DNA from: Lantana camara | Lineage: Eukaryota; Streptophyta; Magnoliopsida; Lamiales; Verbenaceae | Direction of reading: 5' to 3' | Assembly: GCA_037501455.1 (NCBI GenBank) | Contig: CM074856.1 | Coordinates: forward strand, 47,831,001 to 47,895,000 | DNA: 64,000 bases | Shown here: positions 12,213-23,500 of the stretch, piece by piece | Position numbering within the stretch: position 1 is the first letter of the stretch | How the letters are laid out: each line of letters opens with the position of its first letter | The notes under the pieces: generated by a model | Told to the model about the DNA's origin: nothing | The model's input: only the letters and a program-made list of their open reading frames with translations | Databases searched by the model: none | Program-made: the position numbers and the translations under genes

Positions 12213-13006
12213 TAGGGGTGTAAACGGATAATAAACGGATCGGATGTATGATTACCATATCCTTATCCGTTTATGATTCGGACGGATACGGATAATATCC
12301 TTTTAAATCGAATTCGGATAATATCCTTTTTATACGGATACAAGGCGGATTTGGACGGATTCGGATTTTAATCGGATTTTCAACTATTCAAAATTTGACA
12401 TAAATTATTTATTTATATAACTTCGAACTTTTAATCAGATTATCAACTATTCATTTATAGATAAATTATTTAACTTTGAATATATATATTTTAGACGAAT
12501 AGAGAAATAATAAGTATATCTATATAGATCATTTTTATGTTTTAGCGAATGTATAAATGTGGTGAAATTATAAATTTTATCTTATAATTAATTTGAAATA
12601 TAATACTTTTATTAATAACATTATATATGTTAATTATATGATCTCTATATGAATATTGACGTGAACATATAGTTACTAATAAAACCTAAGGTTTTTCTTT
12701 AATAAATGCGCTAAAAAATTTACTTAATACTCATAATCTATCATACATACACAGTTTTGTGTACATATTTTAATATAATACATTATTTATCGGATACGGA
12801 TTACGGATAAATCGGATAACGGATATATCTAACGGATAATGAAACGGATCGGATGCCTTATTACCATATCCTTATCCGTTTATAATTCGGATGTCTATAA
12901 TCGAATACAGATAATATCCTCTTGAGACGGATTCGGATAATATCCTCTGTAAACGAATTCGGATGCGGACGGATATCGGATTTTCAAATATCCATTTACA
13001 GCCCTA
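12213..13006. mobile_element. Non-autonomous hAT transposon (794 bp)
   Basis: Ends are TAGGGGTGTAAACGG and CCATTTACAGCCCTA, inverted repeats of the hAT type. They are flanked by a perfect 8-bp target-site duplication GCATTTAG (12205-12212 and 13007-13014). There is no transposase ORF. Both subterminal regions are packed with ACGGAT/ATCCGT words and GGATAATATCC motifs, which may be transposase binding sites. A block of about 110 bp near the left end (from 12228) recurs in direct orientation near the right end (from 12836). Confidence 0.93.
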
Positions 13007-13216
13007 GCATTTAGGATTAGAGTGTTACTATTGTATTTATTTAGAGTCTTTTAATGGTGCTCCTAAACTAGTATAAATAGTTGCTTTGTTATTGGTTTTA
13101 GCAAGACAAGACAAAATGATAAATAAGAAAAGAAAGAGTTTGAGAGAAGAGTGAGTTTGTAAGAGTTTGAGTGTTAATCTGAGTAGAGAAAATAAGAGTG
13201 AATTTTTCCTCTCCAC

Positions 13217-13292
13217 TTCCTCCTCTTCTATAGTCTTTGTCTTCAAATATTTTATTCCTCCTCTTCTATAGTCTTTGTCTTCAAATATTTTA
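13217..13292. repeat. 38-bp tandem duplication in copia LTR
   Basis: Two copies of a 38-bp unit beginning TTCCTCCTCTTCTATAG lie back to back (13217-13254, 13255-13292), downstream of the LTR TATA box, probably in R/U5. Confidence 0.9.
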
Positions 13293-13318
13293 TTTTTTTC
13301 CATCACGCTTTCACAACA

Positions 13319-13730
13319 TATATGAGTGTGTTTTCCTGTGAATGATATAAATTTCAGGTTGTATTAGTAACCATTCCTTCTTTATATTGGAAATGAATTC
13401 AACTAATCGATGCATAATTTATAGAATTATTACTGATTTTCCAACTAATTAACTCTTATGAAACTCGAACCCGCATCAAGTTATCTGGTTGATCGGTAAG
13501 AAAGTTCATGGTAGGATAATTGTAAGTTTTTAAAGTCCTACAATAATTTTTTCTTTTTTATTTTTACAAAAAGTGAAATCAACGATTGAATAATAAATTA
13601 ATAAATAAATAATAGCCACGACAGTAGGAAAAGAAATCCACCTTTTCTATCATACTGGAGAAAGAAACCAAGGATACAAGCAGGATTGAAACAAATTAAA
13701 TCAAAGGAAATAGAGATAATTATGAATAGT
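13319..13730. other. Host intergenic DNA downstream of the PLA2 gene
   Basis: AT-rich sequence between the copia LTR end and the PLA2 stop codon. It should hold the PLA2 3' UTR and polyadenylation site. I could not place these with confidence and see no other gene. Confidence 0.6.
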
Positions 13731-15405
13731 TCAAGGTTTGCCGAAGACTTTTCCAGCTAAAATGGCAGCTTTCATTGCACTGGAAATGGATTTAACAACG
13801 TCGTCAATCTCACAAGTGTTTCCTTTGAATGAAGGCGCATTCGAACTCCTGAACGACTCGACACAACTTAAGAACTCTTTATTACACTTCGAGCTCAGGT
13901 AATCGCCTGCATTTCGCCACCAATTTCACAATTAGCTACTAGTTATGATGCATGAATAAAAATATGACAACACAAATTTTTTAATTTTTTCTTGAATTTT
14001 TCATGTAGAAAGTGTTTGGATATAATTTCGGACACGACATAATACGTTAAAATGATATTTTTAATATCGGACAAATTAAGTGTATGTACATTGTTTTTAA
14101 AAGTGTATGTACATTGGATATATACCATGTGCGTTGGAGGTTATGAATCTGAACATCAGACGAGAATTGGAATCGGAACATCTGACAGGATAGAGAAACA
14201 GGTCTAGAATCGGACCTACTTTGAAGAGACAGGCCAAGAATCGTACTCGTCAAGAGACAGACCAACAAAAGCTAGCTATTGAGAGCAGGGTGATTAAATC
14301 ATTATGTGTTGAACTCCACATCTTTCATTACTCGACGTGTTACACTTAACATAAGGTCCCAGACGTTTATGATAAACGTGTAAAATTTCTTAGAATGACC
14401 TCATTTGCTGTTCAGACTTCACAAAGTGGTATTTTTAGAGGGGTGTTTGACTGGTTCTACACTTTATTGCAGATCTTTGAGACTATTTTTACTATATAAC
14501 CTAGTTTTTCAAACATGTAGGGATTAATTTATAATTTTAGGTGACCTTTCATTTAATTAATAGGTTCACCATGCACGGGAATAGTTTACAAGAAATAATT
14601 GAGTTCCTTTTTACAAGGCACTTGATCGGCCGACTGCTGACATATTCTCACTTTTCTTGATGAATCTTGTCCTGTGCACGTTCTTTTCAAGATTGTCCAA
14701 AATTACATGAAAACTTTTCAAGATCAGTAATTGGTAGCCTTCTTAAATCTGAAGACCCAACTACCACCAATTAACAGGGGTTTAATTAACTTTTATTTGT
14801 TAATTACTCGATCATTACTCATCAGAAATCATCAGAATTATAAAAACATTCTTTTCTAGTGTGAATCAAGAACAAGGTTAAAGCTAGAAAAAAACTTACT
14901 GCCTGCTTTAGATATACACTGATCATGATGCATACAGCAAGAATCCAAGCGATCACAGGGCTGTTCTCCGGGGCATCCACTGTACAACAGCCCACAGTAC
15001 TTCCCATACCTTAGAAATGGCGGTGCTGCAAACATTTTTCACATCAAATCTCACATTTTCATATGTAACCGATTCAGAAAAATGACAGACACATTCCAAA
15101 CTCCAAAGAGTGTACCTTCACAAAACTTAGATTCACACGTTTTACTGCACTGTTTGAACTGCCCATTAAACCCAAACAAAAAAGAGAGAAAATTAATCAT
15201 CTCAGCTAACTTAACTAGTCAAAAACCAGAAATACTTCCAAAGAGGTGATGAAGAGATGATTCTTGTTACCAAGTTAAGGCCTGCGTCCGCATGAAGGCC
15301 GATGTTAAGGGCATCAACTGGAAGAGCAGACAGCCCAATCAAGAACATTAGAACAAGTGATGGTGCTGCTAAGTTGGACGACTGATACTGCAGTGGATAA
15401 GCCAT
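13731..15405 (-). CDS. Secretory (low-molecular-weight) phospholipase A2
   Basis: Four exons: 15405-15271, 15158-15116, 15025-14900 and 13906-13731, all with GT-AG introns (112, 90 and 993 bp), giving 159 aa. Residues 1-33 form a signal peptide with a hydrophobic core. The Ca-binding loop is YGKYCGLLYSGCPGE (66-80). The catalytic block is DSCCMHHDQC (87-96), with the His93/Asp94 pair of the family. Twelve cysteines (49, 53, 58, 70, 77, 83, 89, 90, 96, 109, 116, 133) give the six disulfides typical of plant sPLA2. The enzyme hydrolyses the sn-2 ester of phospholipids in the secretory pathway or apoplast, yielding a lysophospholipid and a free fatty acid. Length fits the plant family (about 145-160 aa). 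No KDEL-like retention signal is seen at the end (GKVFGKP). No breaks are visible, so the gene looks functional despite transposons on both sides. This is the only ordinary host gene recognised here. Confidence 0.94.
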
Positions 15406-16570
15406 TGAATTACTGAATCTTGGAAAAGGGAAGCTTTGGTGAGATGTGATTTATGGGCTGAGGAAATGGTTGGTGTAAGGCAAAGAAAATGTGAAGTAGA
15501 GAAGGAGGGGTGAAGAAGAATGAGGGGTGATAGTCTGATAGAAGAAGAATGGTTGGCTATGGCTATATGTTTTGTCTTGTAATGCTTATTTTTCCCCGTG
15601 ACTTACAATTTTGTATTCTTGTTTCACATTACTTACCAAAGAGGAATCCTTCATTTTGTTGAGTTTGTTTAAGGGTAAAGTTGATTTATATCTTAGTTTA
15701 ATTGAGAAAGTTGCAGCTAGAGGATACAATTTTTTGTCGTAAATCGATAATTTTGATACAAGAAAAACAGCTATCGACTAAAGTTTATTTTCAAGATATT
15801 TAGTTCTTTTTCCATTTTCCCCGCTATCTTTTGGTGCGAAAAAAGCGCAGCCAAGACTAGGTTAGTGCCGATCGACTCCTTACGGAGTTCAAAGTAATAT
15901 GTATTTGGTCTAACTCAATCCAGTTACATAGTTAATCTTGAAGTGTGAATGTGATGCGCTAATACTTGATTTATGGAAATAATTTATTCGGATACTATGT
16001 TAAATAATATATATTTAACCTAATTTATATTAAAAATATTAATTGACCAGGTAAGTTGTTTATATTACGCAACATAAAATAATATTTTATTTAGTATTTA
16101 ATTCACACAGAACGGTTAAAACGTCTATTTAGTATTTAGTTGGTCTAGGCTTGTTTACAAGGGTTTCGGATCCAATAATACACAGCCAATTAGTTCGCAT
16201 TAACGTTGACATTCGTTCACTTTGAATAATATCATTATTGGAAATTATTGGCAAGGATTTTTTTTTTTTTTTTTAATTTGTTGGCAGGGATCTTGAATTT
16301 TTATTCCTATTCATAATAATATTATTTTTGTTCTCAGTTGATTGACAATAAAAGATAAATTACTTCCTAACCCTTAATTTTATAATAACATTACTTGAGT
16401 TTTTGCACTTGTCAAAATAATATAGATACACGTAAAAGTTTCCAGGTCATGTTAGAAGGTTATTTACAATTTAAGTACAATATTCATTTAGCTCGATCCG
16501 ACCAGTTAAAAACCATTATGTTTTGCATATTTATTTCAAAATGCTGGAGGTGTGAAAGATCGTTTATTCG
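15406..16570. other. Upstream region of PLA2 gene, host DNA
   Basis: About 1.17 kb between the PLA2 start codon and the insertion site of element B. On the minus strand a TATA-like ACATATAG lies near 15562-15570, roughly 160 bp before the ATG, followed by a CT-rich leader. This is a weak promoter candidate. The rest is AT-rich with a long T run near 16259-16274. No ORF of note. Confidence 0.45.
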
Positions 16571-16575
16571 ACTAC
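16571..16575. repeat. Target-site duplication of element B, left
   Basis: ACTAC directly before TGATGGGG. The same five bases follow the right LTR at 29512-29516. Confidence 0.95.
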
Positions 16576-17442
16576 TGATGGGGTCAAAATACGATCGTCC
16601 CACATCAAGACACGTGGCATCACCGAGATGATGACATCTGTCTCCACAAGACTGCACCCATCAGCGCACGAGCGCTAAGCCATGCGCTAAGCCAGTCGCC
16701 ACCAAGGGTGCACCCATCAGCGCACGAACGCTAAGTCAACGAACGCAACCCTGCTTCTGGAGTTAAGCCCCACGAGCGCTATCACTCCCACGAGCGTCCA
16801 ACAAACTAAACGGTTGGTACGTCCACGTGCCAAAAAGAGCCCTCTTCGAGCGTCACATTCCCTCAGAGTGGCCTCTCCTTTGGCTCGTCATTTGAACTGG
16901 AGCCCACATTCCCCTCAGCGGATATCTTGGCCTCCAATACTCAAGGTTGTCACGAGCGCGCTCTCAAGCCCTCGTCACCAACCGCCCAAATGGCTCTCTG
17001 ACACAACGTACATGCCCGCGCACCTGCCACTGTTGCCAGCACTAACTTTCGGCCACTTTTGCAGAAGATTCCTCCTAGGTTTCTCTCTCACAGCGCCACG
17101 TGTTAGGGCAACATTCGGCCAGGACCACTTGAGGCAAATGACCAAAGGGCCCTTGACCCTCAACTATAAAAAGCCAAAGTCATCTTCTACACAAGTAAGC
17201 TTTCTTCACCTCTGCAACTGTGACTGAACTTACACTTCTTCATACACTGAACTGACTTGAGCGTCGGAGAGCCAAACTGGGTATCACCCCCAGTTCCCCC
17301 AGCTTGGCCATCTGACTTTCCTTGTGCTTGTCCCAACAGGTAGAACCCCTTTCACATTTCCGGCGAAGCTCCGGTGGTTTCCTCCACAAATACAAATTGT
17401 AAAGTGATCGGATTCGGATCAACCCATTTCTGAACCCCGTCA
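16576..17442 (+). repeat. 5' LTR of element B
   Basis: It starts TGATGGGG and ends CCCCGTCA. A TATA box lies at 17165-17172 (ACTATAAAAAG), so transcription should start near 17195. CACGTG boxes occur at 16611, 16824 and 17097 in U3. Differences from the right copy: A/G at the CACAAGRCTG site, C/T at GTCAAYGAAC and G/A at GAGCRTCC. The word GAGCG/CGCTC is very frequent. Confidence 0.96.
17165..17172 (+). promoter_or_regulatory. TATA box in 5' LTR of element B
   Basis: TATAAAAA in the context CTCAACTATAAAAAGCC, placed as expected about 280 bp before the LTR end. The same box recurs at 29234-29241 in the 3' LTR. Confidence 0.75.
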
Positions 17443-17446
17443 TTTT

Positions 17447-17464
17447 TGGCGCCGTCTGTGGGAA
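17447..17464 (+). other. Primer-binding site of element B
   Basis: TGGCGCCGTCTGTGGGAA begins 4 bases after the LTR. The leading TGG pairs with a tRNA CCA end. The same site is used by element C. It differs from the Athila-type site (TGGCGCCGTTGCCGGGG) at 53318 and 58973. By memory of related elements the primer is likely tRNA-Arg, but the tRNA identity needs a database match. Confidence 0.85.
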
Positions 17465-17532
17465 ACCAGTCTTCCATCTTCTTCCTTTCTTTTTGTTGGT
17501 AGAAAAACAAGCACACCTTACCTTTAACAGTC

Positions 17533-20500
17533 ATGGTTGCCACGAGATCTGGAGTTGTGGGAGGAGGAGATAACGCCTCCCAAGTTGCAGATGTCATTCT
17601 TCCCTCCACCGCTACTGGTGGAGCGCCGCCACTTCCCGTCACCGCTGGCGGAGCACCTCCCGCCGCAGGTGTGACCCCACAAGCAGAATCTTCTGTACCA
17701 CCACCTGCACCGCCGGCACCGCAGGTTCCCACCACCGCTGGAGGAGCCTCTCTTTCTGCTCCTCCGCCGCTAGCGCAGAACTCCTGGGTCCATCCCCAAA
17801 TGAATCTAGGAGTACAGAGTTATATGATGCCTCCACCAGGATATACTCTTACTCCGGCCGTCATGATGCCGCCGGTCCAGCCATATCATGCCGGACAACT
17901 CCAGCTCCCAGTGGTGGTCCCCAGGGAGATTGAAGGAGTGGAGTTACCTCCACTGACCACCCAACAGCTGAGGGCTCTATACGCCCAGTGTGAGGTTCAG
18001 GCGGCCCAGGGGGCATGGGAAAGGTTCCATTCCATGTACTTTCCCTCTGGGCAGGCCACTCAAGTCGCAGCCCCTTTAGGAGGACAGCAAAACTTTCCCC
18101 TCAGAGAAGCCCAGGCTGTCCTGAGGGCACAACCACCACCACCACCAGCAAGAGAAGTGCCCCAACAGGAGGGCAACGAGCGCCCCTCCGTGGGCAGGAA
18201 TAAAGAGCCCACGGAGCGAGTGAACGAAAATGAAGGGGACTCTCATGTCTCCAGGAGGGGCTCACGAGCCCCCAGACACGGAGACAAGCAAGTAGATGTA
18301 AATCCTGACATCCTCGCGGCTGTGCAAGACCAGCTGCAGGGTCTCAAGGATATTGTGGGACAGCTCTCACGAGGGCGTTCAACTCAGATCTCCCCTAGTC
18401 GGGATGAACGGGTTGACGCCAGAAGCACCCGCACCAAGGACCCTCCACCAAGGGTCCCCCGCCGCAAGGAGCCGGAGGAAAACTTCGGCACGTATGAATA
18501 TCACCCACTGGCGAGGGGTTCACCCCTCGTAGAAGAAGTTCTGATGGCCCAAGCAGGCATGGCCAAAGTCCCCACTTCCATCAACCGATACGACGGGACA
18601 ACCGATCCAGCTGAACACTTGGATCACTTTGTGCATCTTATGCACCTATACGAGCATTCCAGCCATTACTGGGCAAAAGTGTTTGTCACTTCTTTGGTAG
18701 GAATGGCTCAAGAGTGGTACAAGCGACTGTCGCCGCACTCGATCCACTCATATGAAGAACTGGCCAATGCTTTCCTCAACCACTTCAACTCCTTGAAAGC
18801 GCCAGTCACCGCACCCACTGCCTTATACAACGTGGTGCAGGGCAAGAGCGAATCTCTGCGCTCGTTCTTTGCCCGCTTCAACAAGGAGATCCTACAGGTG
18901 GAAAGGCCTTCAATGGATTTCTTGATCCCAGTGCTCTTTCAGGCTGTGGATCACAAACAATATGTGAGCAAAAAATTTGCTGATGCCATCGTGGAGAGAA
19001 GGCCTGGGACCCTCATGGGCCTAAGAGAAATAGCCGAGCCGTTCTTCGCGCTCGAAGATATGTATGGGACGAATGGTCCCCGGCATCACAGCCCGGCCAG
19101 GAACGAGCGACCTCTTCACGAGCGGGGACGGGATGTGGCTGTCAAGAAGGAGCGCCCTCAAGAGCGCAGGAGGTCGCCACCACCCCCTCGTCGATTCGAG
19201 CGAATTCCGCTCACCAGGCCAAATTCAGAAGTCTATAATCTCTCTGATAAGAAGCTTTTCAAAAGACCCATCAAAATGAGAGAAACAGACTCACTCAGGC
19301 GCTCGAACAAGTACTGCGCCTTCCACAAGCAGAGAGGGCACGACACGGATGAGTGCCGGCAATTAGAAGCTGAAATCCAAAGGCTCGTTGCAGGAGGCCA
19401 CCTAAAGGAATTCGTCCGGGTGCTCGAGCGCTACGATGATCAATGCAATGAGCGCTCCGGAAGGAGAAGGAGGAGTCCTTCCCGGTCAAAGAGCCCAAGG
19501 GGTAGGGGACCCCCTGAAAGCAGCAGCCGCCGAGGCAATAAAGGCAAAGCCCCTGAGCAAGAAAACGAGCCCTTCGCAGTTATAAACATGATTGCAGGAG
19601 GCTCATCAGGGGGGGATTCAAACGCCTCCCGACGGAGGTATGTCCGGAGCTACAACCAACGCCCAGCAGTGCCCAAACCTATCTATGCCATCCAAAGATC
19701 AAGCGCTCAAAGGTCTCGAGAAAATGATGTAATAGGCTTTGATGATAGGGACTTAGAACATATTGTAACGCCCCATGGGGAGGGTATAACCTCAGATTGC
19801 CCCATGGTGGTTAGCTTAGATGTTCATAATCATGTTGTAAAAAGGGTATTGGTGGATAGTGGAAGCTCCGTTAATGTTTTGCCTTATTCTACATTCTTAA
19901 AGATGAAGGTTGATCTTCCGCTCGAGCCTCTCCAAACGGCCCTCATTGGCTTTGGGGGCTCGGAAGTTGTCCCCCGAGGGCAAATACGCCTAGCTACTTC
20001 GTTCGGCCGAGCCCCTCAGCGCAAGACGCTCTTGGTGACGTACGCGGTGGTGGAGATTGAAATTCCATATAACATCATAATTGGGCGCCCCGCCCTCGTG
20101 GACTTCAAAGCCATCATCTCCACCTACCATCAGAAGATTAAATTCCCCACCCCCGAGGGTGTAGGAGAAGTACTGTGCAATGTGCGAGAGGCTTGGGAGT
20201 GTTACATGCTGTCTCTCAGAAAGCCTAAAGCGGAGAAAACCTTCCAGATTGGTTCCACCAAAAAGTCAGTGGACTTCCCCAACCTTGATGAGGACAGCCC
20301 AGCCCGGAATAGGGCGAAATTGAACAAGAAGAAGAACAAAAAGAAGAGGGGAAGCAACGAGAAGAATCCCCTCGAAAGTGCACCACCAGGAACTGTTGGG
20401 GGATCGTCCTCAGAAGGAGACGAGCCGGAAGAGGGTGAACCAGCACCTGGCGACCGTTTGACAGGAAAGAAGAGGGCGCTCGAAATTCCTCGCCCTGAGG

Positions 20501-23500
20501 TAAGGATCGAACCCTCTGAGAAGTTCCTTACCATTGAGCTGGAACCCGGAAACAAGGATAAGACTACACAGATAGGTTCAAACCTCTCAGGGCCTTCTCA
20601 GATCATGATGATTGATTTTCTGAGGGAAAACAAGGATGTATTTGCGTGGAAAGCCTCTGATCTCACAGGGATTGACCCGAGCGTCATTGTCCACAGGCTT
20701 AATGTGGATCCCTCTTTCAAACCCATCAAGCAGAAAAAGCGGGATGTACATGGCTTTCGGAAAAAGGTCATTGAAGAGGAAGTTAATAAACTCCTGGAGG
20801 CTCAATATATCGAGCCCATCTTGTATCCGGAGTGGCTGTGCAACGTCGTCTTGGTACCCAAGAGCGCGAATAAGTGGCGCATGTGCAACGATTTCACTGA
20901 TCTCAACAAAGCCTGCCCTAAAGATCCTTACCCGCTGCCCCGGATTGATCAATTGGTGGATTCGACCGCTGGCTGCGAGCTCATGAGCATGATGGACGCT
21001 TTCCAGGGATATTATCAGATCTTTATAGCCCCGAAAGATCGCCCCAAAACCTCGTTCGTTGTCCATCTGGGAGTATATTGCTTCTTAGTCATGCCTTTCG
21101 GACTGAAGAACGCCAGAGCCACGTATCAGCGGCTCGTTAACAAGATGTTTGAAAAGGAAATTGGTAAGTCCATGGAGGTTTACGTGGATGATATGATTGT
21201 CAAGAGCGAACGCCAGGATTCCCACTTGGAAGATCTCAAGCGCACTTTTTCAATCTTGCGCCAGTATGGGATGAAGTTGAACCCTTCAAAGTGCACCTTC
21301 GGAGTACAAGGGGGAAAATTCCTAGGGTACATGGTCAGTCAGAGGGGAATTGAGGCCAATCCGGAGAAGATCAAAGCTATTTTGGAGATCCCTTCCCCTC
21401 GAAATTTGCGGGAAGTGCAGGTCCTAGTGGGAAAAATCATTTCGTTGAACAGGTTTATTTCGCGCTCGGCGGACAGGAACCTTCCCTTCTTCAAAATTTT
21501 GAGGAACGCTCGTAACTTTGCTTGGACAGAAGAATGCGAAAGGGCGTTGCAGGATATGAAGGCTTACTTGTCGAGCGCACCACTGCTGACTAAGCCCGTC
21601 GAAGGTGAGAGATTATTTATGTATCTTTCCGTTTCTCCCGAAGCCACAAGCGCTGTTCTGGTCGCTGTACGAGAGCGGAAACATTTGCCTGTCTATTATC
21701 TGAGCAAAACATTGCAAGGAGCTGAAAAGAAGTATTTGGAGATTGAAAAATTCGCGTTCGCTCTTATCAACGCCTCAAGAAGGCTAAGGCCTTACTTTCA
21801 AGCGCACTCCATAACGGTTCTCACCGACCAACCCTTGAAGCAAGTGTTGTCCAAGCCGGACGTATCTGGTAGATTAATCAAATGGGCCATCGAATTGAGC
21901 CAGTTTGACCTATGCTTCGAGCCTAAGACGGTGATACAGGCTCAGGTTGTAGCAGATTTGTTGGTTGAACGCTTTGGTTTCGAGCCCACCGTTGCGGAAA
22001 ATGAGGGGTTATGGGTACTGCACACAGATGGTTCCTCAACCTCACAAGGGGGAGGAGTAGGAGTGGCCCTCAGAAACCCCGATGGGATTGAGCTGGACTT
22101 TGCAATTAAGCTGGATTTCCAAGTCACTAATAATGAAGCAGAGTATGAAGCCCTCGTGCAAGGATTGAATATTGCTTTTCAGAATGGAGCTTCCAGAATC
22201 ACCGCTTATGTGGATTCACAGTTAATAGCAAACCAGATTGAAGGAACTTATGAGGCTCGAGAAACCACCATGATACAGTACTTAACTAAAGCCAGAGAAA
22301 TCATTGGGAAATTCAAGGAATTTCATCTACTTCAAGTGCCCAGAGGAGAAAACGAGCGTGCGGACGCTCTGTCAAAGTTTGCATCCGCTTTAGAGGGTAC
22401 TTCTGAACGTTCTGTTACGTTCCTTAGAACTGAGGAACCTTTGATCAAGGAGAAGGCCGCCCCCAAGATAATTGCCATGATTGATCCAAACGAGCCCTGC
22501 TGGCTTGATGATGTCATCATTTTCCTTAAGGATGGAATTCTTCCCACTGACAAGGTGGAAGCAAGGAAAGTCCGAAGTAAAGCCCCTCGTTTCGCTTTGG
22601 ATACCGAGGGGAGGTTGTTCAAAAAATCATTTCAAGGGCCCCCAATGAGATGCCTGAGGCCCTCACAAGCAAAGGAGACGCTCGAACACATACATAATGG
22701 AAGCTGTGGAAATCATTCTGGAGGGCGTATTTTGGCAAAGAAGGTTCTGAGAAGTGGGTTTTATTGGCCTACAGTTCTCCAGGATGCCATCGAATTTTCA
22801 AGGAAGTGCCCCAAATGCCAATTCCATTCAAATCTCCCTCAATTGCCAGCGGCACAGATGATCCCCATAGACGTCTCTTGGCCTTTTGACCAGTGGGGAA
22901 TTGACATCGTGGGCCCCTTGCCCATGGCTGCAGGACAAAAGAAGTTTGTCATTTTAGCCGTCGACTACTTCACCAAGTGGGCCGAAGCTGAAGCTGTTGC
23001 GAAAATCACTTTCAAGGTTGTGAGGGACTTCATATGGAAGAACATCATTTGCAGGTACGGCATACCGAGGGTGCTCATTTCTGACAATGGATCCCAGTTC
23101 ATAGCGGCAGACACACGGGAATGGTGTTCTGAGTTGGGGATAGAACAGCGATTTACCTCTGTAGGACATCCACAATCCAATGGGCAAGCAGAAGTTACTA
23201 ATAGGATCATCCTGCAACATCTGAAAACCATGCTTGAGAGCAAGAAAAGTGAATGGGCTGAAGAGCTACAAGGAGCGCTTTGGGCTTATCGCACCACCCC
23301 ACGAGCGGCCACTGGAGAAACTCCTTACGCGTTCGTTTATGGATCAGAAGCAATGATACCAGCGGAGATAGTAAATGAATCCGCTCGTGTAGGCTATTTC
23401 GAGCCTCAGCTCAACGATGACAACAGGAGCTTGGAGTTGGATTTGCTGGATGAAAGGAGAGACAAGGCCTGGGCTAAGATTCACCATTATAAAGCCTCTG

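Larger units (their letters stand above)
10997..13318 (+). mobile_element. Ty1/copia element, 3' part, truncated by element A
   Basis: The remnant holds the end of RT, RNase H, a PPT (AAGGGGGCG at 12078-12086) and a 3' LTR. Sequence begins in the middle of the RT motif family (Y)GLKQAPRAW, exactly where element A ends, so A inserted into this element and its 5' half should lie upstream of the window. The 3' LTR was later split by a hAT transposon. Confidence 0.88.
12087..13318 (+). repeat. 3' LTR of the copia element (interrupted)
   Basis: The LTR begins TGTTGAAAG directly after the PPT and ends CTTTCACAACA, giving a near-perfect terminal inverted repeat. Without the 794-bp hAT insertion and its duplicated 8 bp it would be 430 bp. 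A TATA box sits at 13072-13079 (GTATAAATAG). No second LTR is available to date it. Confidence 0.85.

Noticed and set aside
13455..13500. tRNA-like B box (minus strand GGGTTCGAGTTTC), possible SINE or tRNA remnant
   Set aside because: No matching A box at proper spacing, no cloverleaf and no poly-A tail or target-site duplication found.
16814..17227. 137-codon ORF inside the 5' LTR of B (and the longer version at 28808-29296)
   Set aside because: It lies wholly in LTR DNA, has no conserved domain or recognisable product, and crosses the TATA box and transcription start.
20587..21066. Minus-strand ORFs within the gag-pol genes of B and C
   Set aside because: Shadow frames opposite strongly conserved RT and integrase coding sequence.
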